Assembly (NCBI GenBank): GCA_020637675.1
Contig: JACKKD010000003.1
Span: 62,001-126,000 of the forward strand
DNA length: 64,000 bases
Origin: Paracoccaceae bacterium
GTDB lineage: Bacteria; Pseudomonadota; Alphaproteobacteria; Rhodobacterales; Rhodobacteraceae
Direction: 5' to 3'
The first letter of the stretch is position 1. Each line of letters opens with the position of its first letter. The translations under genes and the position numbers were made by a program. The notes under the pieces were generated by a model. It had not been told where the DNA came from. It searched no databases and saw only the letters and a program-made list of their open reading frames with translations. Shown here in pieces: positions 42,380-51,068 of this stretch.

Positions 42380-43875
42380 ACCACAAGGATATGCTGAAGG
42401 CCGCGGGCCTGACCGAGGCGGAATTGACGGGCGGCACCCTTGCCGTCCATTCGCCCATCGACGGGGCCGAGGTGGCCCGCGTCCGGGAAACCGATCCGGC
42501 CGAGATGCCCAAGGTGATCGCCCGCGCGCAGGCCGCCTTCAGCGAGTGGCGTAAGGTCCCGGCGCCACGTCGGGGCGAGCTTGTCCGGCTTCTCGGCGAG
42601 GAACTGCGCGCGGCCAAGGCCGAACTTGGCGCCGTGGTGACGCTTGAGGCCGGCAAGATCACCTCCGAGGGCCTGGGCGAAGTGCAGGAGATGATCGACA
42701 TCTGCGACTTCGCCGTGGGCCTCTCGCGCCAGATCTACGGGCTCACCATCGCCTCCGAGCGTCCCGGCCACCGGATGATGGAGACCTGGCACCCGCTGGG
42801 CCCCTGCGCCGTCATCACCGCCTTCAACTTTCCCGTCGCGGTCTGGTCGTGGAACACGGCGCTGGCGCTGATCTGCGGCGATCCGGTGATCTGGAAGCCT
42901 TCCGAGAAGACGCCGCTGACCGCGATGGCGACGATGAAGGTAATGGAGCGTGCGCTGAAACGCTTCGGCGACGCGCCGGAGGGTCTCTGCCAGCTCGTCA
43001 TCGGCGGCCCGGCCATCGGCGAGGCGCTGGTGAACTCGAAGGACGTGCCGATCGTCTCGGCCACCGGCTCGACCCGGATGGGCGGCATCGTCGGGCCAAA
43101 GGTCTCCGCGCGCTGGGGGCGGCCGATCCTGGAGCTTGGCGGCAACAACGCGATGATCGTGGCCCCCTCGGCCGATCTCGACATGGCGGTGCGCGCCATC
43201 GTCTTTTCCGCCGTCGGCACCGCGGGCCAGCGCTGCACCTCGCTGCGGCGTCTCATTGCGCACAATTCGATCAAGGACGATCTGGTGGCGCGGCTCGCGA
43301 AGGCCTATGCGAGCCTGCCCATCGGCGACCCGCGCAAGGCGACGACGCTGATCGGCCCCCTGATCGACCACGGCGCGCGCGACCGGATGCAGGCGGCGCT
43401 GGAGAAGGCGCGGGCCGAGGGTGGCAAAGTTCACGGCGGCAAGACCGTCGCTGAAGGGGTACCGCAGGGCGGCGCCTATGTGGAACCCGCCATCGCCGAG
43501 ATGCCGAAGCAGACCGAAACCGTGCGGACCGAGACCTTCGCGCCGATCCTCTACGTCATGGGCTATGACACGCTGGAAGAGGCGATAGCGATCCAGAACG
43601 ACGTGCCGCAGGGCCTGTCCTCCTGCATCTTCACGCTCAACATGCGCGAGGCGGAGACGTTCCTGTCGGCGGTAGGCTCCGACTGCGGCATCGCCAACGT
43701 CAATATCGGCCCCTCGGGCGCCGAGATCGGCGGCGCCTTCGGTGGCGAGAAGGAGACCGGCGGCGGGCGTGAGTCGGGTTCGGACGCCTGGAAGGGCTAC
43801 ATGCGGCGCCAGACCAACACGATCAACTATTCCGACGCGCTGCCGCTGGCCCAGGGCGTGAAGTTCGACATCTGA
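42376..43875 (+). CDS. ALDH7-type aldehyde dehydrogenase, probable aminoadipate-semialdehyde dehydrogenase
   Basis: A 499-residue NAD-dependent dehydrogenase. Active-site Cys287 is in GQRCTSLRRL and Glu253 in LELGGNNAM. TGSTRMGG binds cofactor, and the C-terminal block NVNIGPSGAEIGGAFGGEKETGGGRESGSD is typical of antiquitin-like ALDH7 enzymes, which oxidise 2-aminoadipate 6-semialdehyde (in equilibrium with piperideine-6-carboxylate). Neighbours encode a lysine-6-dehydrogenase-like protein (substrate supply) and glutaryl-CoA dehydrogenase (late step). It overlaps the FabD-like gene by ATGA and is followed by a hairpin/T-run. Confidence 0.9.
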   Translation: MNHKDMLKAAGLTEAELTGGTLAVHSPIDGAEVARVRETDPAEMPKVIARAQAAFSEWRKVPAPRRGELVRLLGEELRAAKAELGAVVTLEAGKITSEGLGEVQEMIDICDFAVGLSRQIYGLTIASERPGHRMMETWHPLGPCAVITAFNFPVAVWSWNTALALICGDPVIWKPSEKTPLTAMATMKVMERALKRFGDAPEGLCQLVIGGPAIGEALVNSKDVPIVSATGSTRMGGIVGPKVSARWGRPILELGGNNAMIVAPSADLDMAVRAIVFSAVGTAGQRCTSLRRLIAHNSIKDDLVARLAKAYASLPIGDPRKATTLIGPLIDHGARDRMQAALEKARAEGGKVHGGKTVAEGVPQGGAYVEPAIAEMPKQTETVRTETFAPILYVMGYDTLEEAIAIQNDVPQGLSSCIFTLNMREAETFLSAVGSDCGIANVNIGPSGAEIGGAFGGEKETGGGRESGSDAWKGYMRRQTNTINYSDALPLAQGVKFDI

Positions 43876-43892
43876 GCTCTTGGCGTTCACTA

Positions 43893-43952
43893 ACTGGCCC
43901 GGCCCGTCATATTGACTGGCCGGGCCGTCATATTTTTGCGAACCCCCGTCAT
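43893..43952 (+). promoter_or_regulatory. Tandem CCGTCAT repeats with embedded hairpin between aldehyde and lysine dehydrogenase genes
   Basis: CCGTCAT occurs at 43904, 43925 and 43946, each 21 bp apart. The first two are parts of a near-direct repeat (43893-43913 and 43915-43934). Independently, GGCCCGGCC (43896-43904) and GGCCGGGCC (43918-43926) form a 9-bp stem followed by GTCATATTTTT, a plausible terminator for the upstream operon. The region may both end the E1/ALDH operon and bind a regulator of the next gene. Confidence 0.55.
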
Positions 43953-44028
43953 TTCCGCCGGAATGGCGCGCGCTTTCGAACGCCGCCTTGGCCATTCTGC
44001 ACTCGAAACCGGCTCACAGGAGGAATGA

Positions 44029-45105
44029 ATGGCGTTCACAAAGGTTGCGGTTCTGGGGCTTGGCAAGGTCGGCCATCTGGCGGCCGAGCTTCTCGCGGAG
44101 GCCGGCTTCGAGGTGACCGGCATCGATTCGCGCGCTGTCGCCGGCTGCCCTTTCCCGGTGAAGGTCGCTGATCTCAAGGGCGATCTTGATGAAGTTCTCA
44201 AGGATCAGGAGGCAGTCCTGTCCTGCCTGCCCTATCACCTGAACAAGGGCGTTTCCTCGGCTGCCCACGGGCTCGGCCTCCACTACTTCGACCTGACCGA
44301 GGACGTACCGACGACGCAGCATATCCGCGGCCTCGCGGAAACCTCGAAAGGCATCATGGCGCCGCAGTGCGGCCTCGCCCCCGGCTTCGTCGGCATCGTC
44401 GGCGCGCATCTGGCGGAGATGTTTGACAAGGTTCGCTCCATCCGCCTCCGCGTTGGCGCGCTGCCGCAAAACCCGACGGGCCTTCTCGGCTACGCCTTCA
44501 ACTGGTCGCCCGAGGGCGTCGTCAACGAATACCTGAACGACTGCGAGGTGATCGAGGAGGGCGTCCACAAGATCGTATCCGCCATGGAGTGGATCGAGAC
44601 GATCTACATCGACGGTGTGCACCTGGAGGCCTTCACCACGTCGGGCGGGCTCGGAACCATGTGTGAGACCTATGCCGGGCGGGTGGAGAACATCGACTAC
44701 AAGACGATGCGCTATCCCGGTCATGTCCAGCTCATGAACTTCTTCTTCCACGAACTCCTGATGCGCGAGAACCGCGAGGCGGCGGGGCGGATCCTGACCC
44801 ATGCCAAGCCACCGGTGGACGAGGACGTGGTCTATGTCCATGTCGCCGCGGAAGGCTGGACGGAAGGGCAGTTGAAGCGTCGCGAATTCGTCCGCGCCTA
44901 CTATCCGCTGGAGATCGCCGGGCGGCGGCGGACGGCGATTGCCTGGACGACCTCGGCCTCGGTGGTGGCGGTGATCGAGATGGTTCAGGCCGGGCTGCTG
45001 CCGCAGAAGGGCTTCCTGAAGCAGGAAGAGATCCCGCTGACACCCTATCTCGAAACCCGGACTGGCAACTACTACAACGTCGGCCACCGCGGCCGCCACG
45101 GCTGA
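44029..45105 (+). CDS. Saccharopine dehydrogenase family protein, lysine 6-dehydrogenase-like
   Basis: A 358-residue NAD(P)-dependent enzyme. The Rossmann loop is VLGLGKVGHLAAELL (8-22). The middle reads YFDLTEDVPTT, GLAPGFVGIVGAHL and LPQNPTGLLGYAFNWSPEG. IYIDGVHLEAFTTSGGLGT (about 193-211) resembles the corresponding region of L-lysine 6-dehydrogenases as I recall them. That enzyme yields 2-aminoadipate semialdehyde directly from lysine, the substrate of the ALDH7-type enzyme upstream. A strong Shine-Dalgarno (CAGGAGGA) precedes the ATG. A saccharopine-cleaving role is the alternative. Confidence 0.82.
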   Translation: MAFTKVAVLGLGKVGHLAAELLAEAGFEVTGIDSRAVAGCPFPVKVADLKGDLDEVLKDQEAVLSCLPYHLNKGVSSAAHGLGLHYFDLTEDVPTTQHIRGLAETSKGIMAPQCGLAPGFVGIVGAHLAEMFDKVRSIRLRVGALPQNPTGLLGYAFNWSPEGVVNEYLNDCEVIEEGVHKIVSAMEWIETIYIDGVHLEAFTTSGGLGTMCETYAGRVENIDYKTMRYPGHVQLMNFFFHELLMRENREAAGRILTHAKPPVDEDVVYVHVAAEGWTEGQLKRREFVRAYYPLEIAGRRRTAIAWTTSASVVAVIEMVQAGLLPQKGFLKQEEIPLTPYLETRTGNYYNVGHRGRHG

Positions 45106-45240
45106 CAGCGTTCCGCGAGGGTCCGTCTGGCCGGAGCCATGTTCCGCCCGCACCGGTCGAGACCGGATTCAGTCCTTTTTCGCCGGAGGGCAGCCTCGGG
45201 CCCGTGTCGCTTGCGGGTTCCGTACCCAAGTCTGATAGGA

Positions 45241-45251
45241 TTGCATTGCAA
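45241..45251. promoter_or_regulatory. Small palindrome upstream of cysteine synthase gene
   Basis: TTGCATTGCAA (5-bp arms around one T) lies 18 bp before the ATG at 45270 in a locally AT-rich patch. It could be an operator or chance. Confidence 0.25.
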
Positions 45252-45269
45252 CAGACGCGAGGGACAGAG

Positions 45270-46346
45270 ATGGCCAAGGGAATCAGGACGACGAAGGGTC
45301 GGGGCCGGCTTTTTGACAGCGTGCTCGACACGATCGGCGACACGCCGGTCATCCGGGTGAACAACCTCGGACCCGACCATGTGACACTCTACGTCAAGGC
45401 CGAGGCGTTCAACCCGGGCGCCTCGGTGAAGGACCGGCTGGCGGTCAACATCATCGAAGCGGCGGAACGCGAGGGCCGGCTGAAGCCCGGTCAGACGGTG
45501 GTGGAGGCGACATCCGGCAATACCGGCATCGGGCTGGCCATGGTCTGCGCCCAGAAGGGCTATCCGCTCGTCGTGACGATGGTGGAGACCTTCTCGATCG
45601 AGCGTCGCCGTCTGATGCGGATGCTGGGGGCGAAGGTCGTGTTGACGCCCAAGGCGGAGAAGGGCACGGGCATGTACAACAAGGCCGTGGAACTGGCACA
45701 GCGGCACGGCTGGTTCCTCGCCCACCAGTTCGAGACGAAGGACAACGCCGACATACACGAGGCGACGACCGCGCAGGAAATCCTCGGGGACTTCGCCGGG
45801 CAGCGGCTCGACGTCGTCGTGACGGGCTATGGCACCGGCGGCACCGTGACCGGCATCGGGCGGGTCCTGCGGAAGGAGCGGCCGGAGGTGCGGATGGTCC
45901 TCAGCGAGCCAGCGAATGCCGCGCTGGTGCAAAGCGGGATCGCGCAGGAACGCGGCCCCGATGGCGCACCTGCCGCCAGCCATCCAGCCTTCCAGCCCCA
46001 TCCGATCCAGGGTTGGACGCCGGACTTCATCCCGGCCGTCCTGCAGGAGGCGCTGGACAAGGGCTTCTACGACGCGCTGATCCCCGTGTCCGGACCCGAC
46101 TCGATCCACTGGTCGCGCGAACTGGCACGGAAGGAAGGCATCTTCACGGGGATATCGGGCGGTGCGACCTTTGCGACCGCGATCAAGGTGGCGGAGACGG
46201 CAGCGCCGGGATTGGTCATTCTGGTGATGCTGCCCGACACCGGCGAACGCTACCTGTCCACGCCGCTTTTCGAGGGCATTGCCGAGGACATGGACGAGGA
46301 GGAGCGCGCCCTGTCCCTGTCAACACCTGGCTACCAGGTAGGCTAA
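45270..46346 (+). CDS. cysK: Cysteine synthase family PLP enzyme
   Basis: A 358-residue fold-type II PLP enzyme that makes cysteine from O-acetylserine and sulfide, or is a close beta-replacement relative. The PLP lysine is Lys54 in NPGASVKDRLA; EATSGNTGIGLAMV binds substrate carboxylate; VTGYGTGGTVTGIGRVL holds the PLP phosphate; SGGATFATAIKVAE is the C-terminal block. It is about 35 residues longer than E. coli CysK, with an insert near QERGPDGAPAASHPAFQPHP. ATG 45270 follows GAGGGAC. It converges with the FAD enzyme gene, whose stop is one base from its own. Confidence 0.87.
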   Translation: MAKGIRTTKGRGRLFDSVLDTIGDTPVIRVNNLGPDHVTLYVKAEAFNPGASVKDRLAVNIIEAAEREGRLKPGQTVVEATSGNTGIGLAMVCAQKGYPLVVTMVETFSIERRRLMRMLGAKVVLTPKAEKGTGMYNKAVELAQRHGWFLAHQFETKDNADIHEATTAQEILGDFAGQRLDVVVTGYGTGGTVTGIGRVLRKERPEVRMVLSEPANAALVQSGIAQERGPDGAPAASHPAFQPHPIQGWTPDFIPAVLQEALDKGFYDALIPVSGPDSIHWSRELARKEGIFTGISGGATFATAIKVAETAAPGLVILVMLPDTGERYLSTPLFEGIAEDMDEEERALSLSTPGYQVG

Positions 46347-46347
46347 G

Positions 46348-47607
46348 TCAGGGGACGCTGCGGAAGCGCCCCGGATCGAACGGGGAAAGATCGAGGCTCG
46401 GGTTCTGCCGCGTCAGAAGCTCCGCCACGAGGGACGCGGTCGCGCTTGACTGCGTGAGCCCGACGTGGCCGTGGCCAAAGGCGTGGATGACGTCGGGCGC
46501 GTTCGCGCTGCGTCCGATCATCGGCAAGGAGTCCGGGAGGGAGGGGCGGAAACCCATCCATTCCGTTCCGCCCTCTGTCCGGAGCGCCGGCAGAAAGGCC
46601 TTAGCCTTGGCAAGCATCGCGCGGGACCGCGCGTAGTTCGGCGGCAGGTCCAGCCCGCCGAGTTCCACGGCTCCGCCGATGCGGATGCCCGTGGACAGGG
46701 GCGACGCCACGAAGCCATGCGCAGCGAAGGTGATGTGGCAGCGAAGATCGAAAGCACCGGGCGGCAGGGTCGTGTTGTATCCCCGTTCGGTTTCCAGGGG
46801 GATGCGGTCGCCAAGGCTTCGGGCGATCCGGTGGGAATGCGCACCGGCCGCCAGGACGATCTGACCGGCGGAAAGCGCCCGCCCGTCCGCCAGATTGGCG
46901 GTCGCCCCGTTCACGCCGGCAACGATCCCGCGCACCTCGCCTTCCCCTATCCTCGTCCCTTTCGCTTCCAGCGCCTCGGCCAGGGCCAGGACGTAGAGCT
47001 TCGGGTCGGAGATGGCCCACCAGTCCTCGGTAAAGGTGGCGTGCGCAAAGCGCGGCGAGAGTCCCGGCTGGACCTCGGCAATGGCGTCGCAGCCGACGAG
47101 CGGCCGCCAGCCGAACCCGTAGTGCGTCGCCTCTTCCCGGGCCCTGCAGTCAGCCTCGAAGCTGCGGACCGTCTCGTGCACCTGCAACTGGCCGGTCTTG
47201 CGCAGCATGTGCAGGGTGCCGGTCATGGCCATGAACGGCTCCAGCGTCGCCCGCGCGAGCCGCATCAGGCCCGCCTGGGCGTCGGTGGCGGCAGATACCC
47301 GGTGGGGAAGGCTTGCGCAGGCGAAACGCGCCATCCAGGGGGCGATGCGCAGCGCATAGCGCGGCGGAATGGCAAGTGGCCCGAGCGGATCGAGCAACCA
47401 GCGCGGCGAGGCGAGGAGCGTTTCCGGAGAGGCGAGCGGATGAACCTCGGCAAAGGCGAAGCCACCTGCATTCCCTGCCGAGGCGCCCGTCGCGGGCCCC
47501 GTCCTGTCGACCACCTCCACGCTCAGTCCGCGCGCAACTGCTGCGTGGGCGATCGAAAGGCCGATCACCCCGGCTCCGATGACGAGTACATCCGGTCGGG
47601 CGATCAA
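46348..47607 (-). CDS. FAD-dependent amino-acid oxidoreductase (DadA-like)
   Basis: A 419-residue flavoprotein of the D-amino-acid dehydrogenase/glycine oxidase family. The FAD-binding start is VLVIGAGVIGLSIAHAAVARG (8-28) with the acidic VVDR; GASAGNAGGFAFAEVHPLASP is the DadA-type loop; the C-terminus has MGFRPSLPDSLPMIGRS and AFGHGHVGLTQS. It would oxidise a D-amino acid or N-methyl amino acid. It runs in the same direction as the BetI-like regulator gene upstream, 105 bp away, so it may belong to the same regulon as the onium-compound operon. Confidence 0.88.
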   Translation of the reverse strand: MIARPDVLVIGAGVIGLSIAHAAVARGLSVEVVDRTGPATGASAGNAGGFAFAEVHPLASPETLLASPRWLLDPLGPLAIPPRYALRIAPWMARFACASLPHRVSAATDAQAGLMRLARATLEPFMAMTGTLHMLRKTGQLQVHETVRSFEADCRAREEATHYGFGWRPLVGCDAIAEVQPGLSPRFAHATFTEDWWAISDPKLYVLALAEALEAKGTRIGEGEVRGIVAGVNGATANLADGRALSAGQIVLAAGAHSHRIARSLGDRIPLETERGYNTTLPPGAFDLRCHITFAAHGFVASPLSTGIRIGGAVELGGLDLPPNYARSRAMLAKAKAFLPALRTEGGTEWMGFRPSLPDSLPMIGRSANAPDVIHAFGHGHVGLTQSSATASLVAELLTRQNPSLDLSPFDPGRFRSVP

Positions 47608-47712
47608 GACCTCTCTCCTCAGTCAAGCGGCAGCCACCCGATCTTTGGAACGCAACGAAGGACGATTCAAGGCCCTGCCGCCGGCCCGCGCCTTGCGGCG
47701 GACCAGACCCGT

Positions 47713-48375
47713 TCATCCCCGGCCAAGCGCCCCCTTGTCATCGAAATGGCGGGGAAAGAATGCGGCCGCACAGGTGAACGTCGTCCGCATCGCCTCGGCG
47801 GCGGAATAGGGCTCGGTCATCGTCATCATGTCGAGCCAGACGCCCTCCGTCGTGATCCGAAGAACGCGCGCGATCCGCACCGGATCGCCGCCCCGCCCGT
47901 CCTCGGCCACGAGCCGGGCGCAGATGCTTTCCAATGTGCGGGTATAGTCATCGTCGTTCGAGCCGCAGAGCGCCTGGTACATCGGCCGGCACTGAGCCTC
48001 CCCCCAGAAGGCACACCATGCCGATAGCCGGGCATTTGTGCAGATGCGCGGGTCGAAATCGGCGCGGAGCACGGCATCGAGCTGTTCGGCAGGCGAGGGA
48101 CCCGCGGCCTCGAGTGCGGCGGTCCAGTTCTGCCGGTACTCCGCCGCCAGATACTGCAGCGTCTCGGTCAGAAGCCGCTCTTTCGTCTCGAAGTGGAAAT
48201 TCACCAGCCCGTGCGAAATCCCGGCCTGCCGCGCGACGTCCGTCAGCGTCGTACGGGAATAGCCCTGGGCTGCAATTGTCTCGATCGTCGCTTCGATAAG
48301 CTGCTGTCGGCGCGCCGCACGGCTCTGCTTGCGCGGCGAGGCGTCGGGCTTGGCGATCTCGCCGGTGTCGTCCAT
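47713..48375 (-). CDS. BetI-like TetR-family repressor
   Basis: A 220-residue TetR-family regulator. The N-terminal helix-turn-helix is RRQQLIEATIETIAAQGYS, then TTLTDVARQAGISHGLVNFHF. The ligand domain contains ICTNARLSAWCAFWGEAQ, typical of BetI-like proteins (BetI itself responds to choline). It is divergent from the nine-gene operon starting at 48566, and the gap holds two palindromes, one similar to the BetI operator core. The ligand is presumably the operon's onium or amine substrate. Confidence 0.9.
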   Translation of the reverse strand: MDDTGEIAKPDASPRKQSRAARRQQLIEATIETIAAQGYSRTTLTDVARQAGISHGLVNFHFETKERLLTETLQYLAAEYRQNWTAALEAAGPSPAEQLDAVLRADFDPRICTNARLSAWCAFWGEAQCRPMYQALCGSNDDDYTRTLESICARLVAEDGRGGDPVRIARVLRITTEGVWLDMMTMTEPYSAAEAMRTTFTCAAAFFPRHFDDKGALGRG

Positions 48376-48463
48376 GGCCGATTCCGTTCCTCAGAGAGCG
48401 CGCAGTGGATCGAAGAACAGATAGAGCAATCCGGGCTTCACACAAGGCAGGCGCGGCGCGCCC

Positions 48464-48485
48464 CTGAACTTGATTGACAGTTCAG
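48464..48485. promoter_or_regulatory. BetI/TetR-type operator 1
   Basis: CTGAACT (48464-48470), 8 bp, AGTTCAG (48479-48485): a perfect 7-bp inverted repeat. The overlapping TTGATTGACAGTTCA resembles the E. coli bet operator (TTGATTGGACGTTCAA, recalled). It sits 89 bp from the regulator start and 80 bp from the aminotransferase start. Confidence 0.6.
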
Positions 48486-48497
48486 TCAGAATATGGA

Positions 48498-48515
48498 TGA
48501 ATGATCGTACATTCA
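48498..48515. promoter_or_regulatory. TetR-type operator 2
   Basis: TGAATG (48498-48503), 6 bp ATCGTA, CATTCA (48510-48515): a perfect inverted repeat 12 bp beyond operator 1 and 50 bp before ATG 48566. It would cover the likely operon promoter. Confidence 0.5.
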
Positions 48516-48565
48516 ACCAGGCCGCGCCCGACCCGAGGCGCCGCCCGAATCCGACAGGTACGATC

Positions 48566-49915
48566 ATGCGCCCGCTCCCCAGCCGGGATCTCAGAAAATC
48601 CAACGCCCAGTTCGCCCGCGCCTCCGAGCGCCTGCCGCTCGGCGTCTCCTCCACCTTCCGCTACTGGGGCGACGACCGCACCATCTATGTGGATCACGGC
48701 AAGGGCGGCAGGGTCTGGGACATCGACGGCAACGGCTACATCGACTACCGGCTCGGCTACGGCCCCGCGATCCTCGGCTATGCCGACGATCGGGTGGACG
48801 CCGCAGCACGGCGTGGCATGGAGGTGGGCGGCGTCTTTGCCCTGTCGACGGAGCGCGAACTGATCGTCGCCGATCGCATCGCGAAGATGGTGCCGGCGGC
48901 AGAGATGGTGCGCTTCTCCAATTCCGGCACCGAGGCGGTCATGGCCGCGCTGCGCCTTGCACGCGCCTATACCGGGCGCGACAGCTACCTTCTGGTCGAG
49001 GGTGCCTACCACGGGCTCTTCGACGCCGCGATGTGGATGGCCAATGTTGAGGGGTGGGACCGCAGCGCCAACCGCGACCCGGAGATCGTCTCCTATTCCA
49101 GGGGCATCCCGCAGGAACTGAAGGCGCTCGCCCATCTGGTCCCGATGAACGATCTCGAGCGGCTCGAAGACACGTTCCGCCGCTACGGCGACAGCATGGC
49201 GGCGATGTTGATCGAACCAATTCAGGGCAATTGCTGCGGAATCGCCGCATCTGCCGACTACGTCCGACTGGCGCGCGCGCTCTGCGACCGCTACGGCGTC
49301 CTGCTCATCATCGACGAGGTGAAGACGGGGTTCCGCGTGGCCAAGGGCGGCGTGCAGTCACTTTACGGCGTGACGCCCGACATCTGCACCTTCGCCAAGG
49401 CCGTCGCAAACGGCTACCCGATCTCCGTCGTGGCGGGCCGGGCCGAGGTGATGCGCACCTTCCGCCAAGGCGGCGCTGCGCATGGCGGCACCTACACCGC
49501 CCATTCCGTCAGCATGGCCGCGGCTGATGAATGCCTGCGCATCCTTGACGAAACCCCTGCGCTGGAGACGATCGCGCGATACGGCGAGGCGCTGAAGGCC
49601 GGGATTTCCGCCATCCTCTCGCGCCGCGGCATCGCCCATTCCTACGCCGGGCATTCGTCGATGTTCGGGCTCTTCTTCGCCGACACGCCCCCCGACAACT
49701 ACCGGGACTGGAAGGCCTCGGACTATTCCTTCTACGACCAGATGGCCCATTTCCTGCATGATCTCGGCGTGATCTGCGAGCCCGACTCGCGCGAACCCTG
49801 GTTCATCTGCGAGGCTCACGGAACCGATCCGGCTTGCCTCGCCGAGACGCTGAAGGCGGTGGAGACTGCCGTCGATCTCACTCTCGAACACTTCGAGGCC
49901 GAGAAGCGCGCATGA
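48566..49915 (+). CDS. Class III aminotransferase (glutamate-1-semialdehyde-aminomutase-like)
   Basis: A 449-residue PLP enzyme, first gene of the operon. NSGTEAVMAALRLARAYTGR binds PLP phosphate, GAYHGLFD stacks the ring, LLIIDEVKTGFR gives the cofactor Asp, and TFAKAVANGYPIS carries the Schiff-base Lys. It resembles glutamate-1-semialdehyde aminomutase but lies with catabolic genes, so an omega-transaminase acting on a terminal amine is likelier than a haem-synthesis role. ATG 48566 is chosen because earlier ATGs (48470, 48497) lie in or beside the operators. It overlaps the first Rieske gene by ATGA. Confidence 0.87.
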   Translation: MRPLPSRDLRKSNAQFARASERLPLGVSSTFRYWGDDRTIYVDHGKGGRVWDIDGNGYIDYRLGYGPAILGYADDRVDAAARRGMEVGGVFALSTERELIVADRIAKMVPAAEMVRFSNSGTEAVMAALRLARAYTGRDSYLLVEGAYHGLFDAAMWMANVEGWDRSANRDPEIVSYSRGIPQELKALAHLVPMNDLERLEDTFRRYGDSMAAMLIEPIQGNCCGIAASADYVRLARALCDRYGVLLIIDEVKTGFRVAKGGVQSLYGVTPDICTFAKAVANGYPISVVAGRAEVMRTFRQGGAAHGGTYTAHSVSMAAADECLRILDETPALETIARYGEALKAGISAILSRRGIAHSYAGHSSMFGLFFADTPPDNYRDWKASDYSFYDQMAHFLHDLGVICEPDSREPWFICEAHGTDPACLAETLKAVETAVDLTLEHFEAEKRA

Positions 49916-51036
49916 CGGACCACGCCTCGCCTCTCCTTGACCGCTGCCCGGAGACGCTTCCGGCAGCGGCCTACCGCGACCCCGACTGGTATGCGCGCGA
50001 GGAACGGGCGGTCTGGCGGCGGAACTGGGTGCATTTGGGCCGGCTGAGCGACCTTGCCCCCGGCACGATGCGGCGGGTGGAGGTCGGCGGGCAGAACCTA
50101 ATCCTCTGCCGCGACGGACGCGGTCGCGTAACGGCATTTCACAATACCTGCCGCCATCGCGGCGCGGAACTCTGTTCGGTGGAGACGCGGCCGCTCGGCC
50201 GGCTCATAACCTGCCCCTATCACAATTGGGCCTACGACACGTCCGGGCGGCTCGTCTCGACCGCATTCGCCACACCCACTGCGGATTTTGTGAGGGAGGA
50301 CCACGGGCTTTTCCCCGTGCATGTGCGCGACTGGAACGGGTTCCTCTTTCTCTGCCTCGCCGACACACCGCCCGCCCTCCGGCCCGACCTCGGACTCGAT
50401 GCGCTCGACGCCTGGCCGATGGACCGGCTCAGGACGGGGCACCGCCTCGTGAAGGACCTCGACTGCAACTGGAAGATCTTCTGGGAAAACTACAATGAAT
50501 GCCTGCACTGCCCGGGCATTCACCCCGAGCTTTGCGACATGGTGCCGATCTACCGGCAGGGTGTGATGGCCGCGAACGAGGCACCGGGCTGGAGCAGGGA
50601 GGCACCCGGCCTGCCGGTGCTGAAGGAGGGCGCACGGACCTGGACCATGTCCGGGGCCCCCTGCGGGCCGGAGTTCCCCGACCTGACACCCGAGCAGCGC
50701 GCGAACGGGTTCAACTTCGTCACGCTCTACCCGACGATGTTCGTCGTCGCCCATGTGGACTACGTCCGCGCCGTGACCGTGGCGCCGCTCGGCCCCGAAC
50801 GTACGCGCCTCACGTCGGAGTGGCTGTTTTCCGAGGAAACGCTTGCGCAACCGGGATTCGACGCGGCTGACGTTGCGCGATTCGCCACTCTCGTCCTCGA
50901 CCAGGACGGCGCCGCCTGCGAGATGAACCAGCGCGGCCTGAGGTCGGCGCGATACGAGCGCGGTCGTCTCATGCCGCAGGAATTCGACATCCTGAAGTTC
51001 CATGACTGGGTGCGGGCGCAGATGGGCGCCGGCTGA
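49912..51036 (+). CDS. Rieske oxygenase alpha subunit, quaternary-amine monooxygenase type
   Basis: A 374-residue ring-hydroxylating-type oxygenase. The 2Fe-2S ligands are Cys80, His82, Cys101 and His104 (CRHRG and CPYHNW). The mononuclear iron site is His199 and His204 in NECLHCPGIH, with an Asp in LDQDGAACE. The bridging acid is Glu196 (ExxH) instead of the usual Asp, as in carnitine monooxygenase CntA and betaine demethylase-like enzymes. DCNWKIFWENYNECLH and the C-terminal QRGLRSARYERGRL also fit that group. Expected reaction: hydroxylation leading to N-demethylation or C-N cleavage. It needs an electron-donating reductase that is not encoded nearby. Confidence 0.88.
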   Translation: MTDHASPLLDRCPETLPAAAYRDPDWYAREERAVWRRNWVHLGRLSDLAPGTMRRVEVGGQNLILCRDGRGRVTAFHNTCRHRGAELCSVETRPLGRLITCPYHNWAYDTSGRLVSTAFATPTADFVREDHGLFPVHVRDWNGFLFLCLADTPPALRPDLGLDALDAWPMDRLRTGHRLVKDLDCNWKIFWENYNECLHCPGIHPELCDMVPIYRQGVMAANEAPGWSREAPGLPVLKEGARTWTMSGAPCGPEFPDLTPEQRANGFNFVTLYPTMFVVAHVDYVRAVTVAPLGPERTRLTSEWLFSEETLAQPGFDAADVARFATLVLDQDGAACEMNQRGLRSARYERGRLMPQEFDILKFHDWVRAQMGAG

Positions 51037-51068
51037 ATCCGACCAGGCTCCATTGACGGGAGGAGACG

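Noticed and set aside
48470..48565. Earlier ATG codons for the class III aminotransferase
   Set aside because: They lie within or beside the operator palindromes and add residues unlike the family N-terminus.
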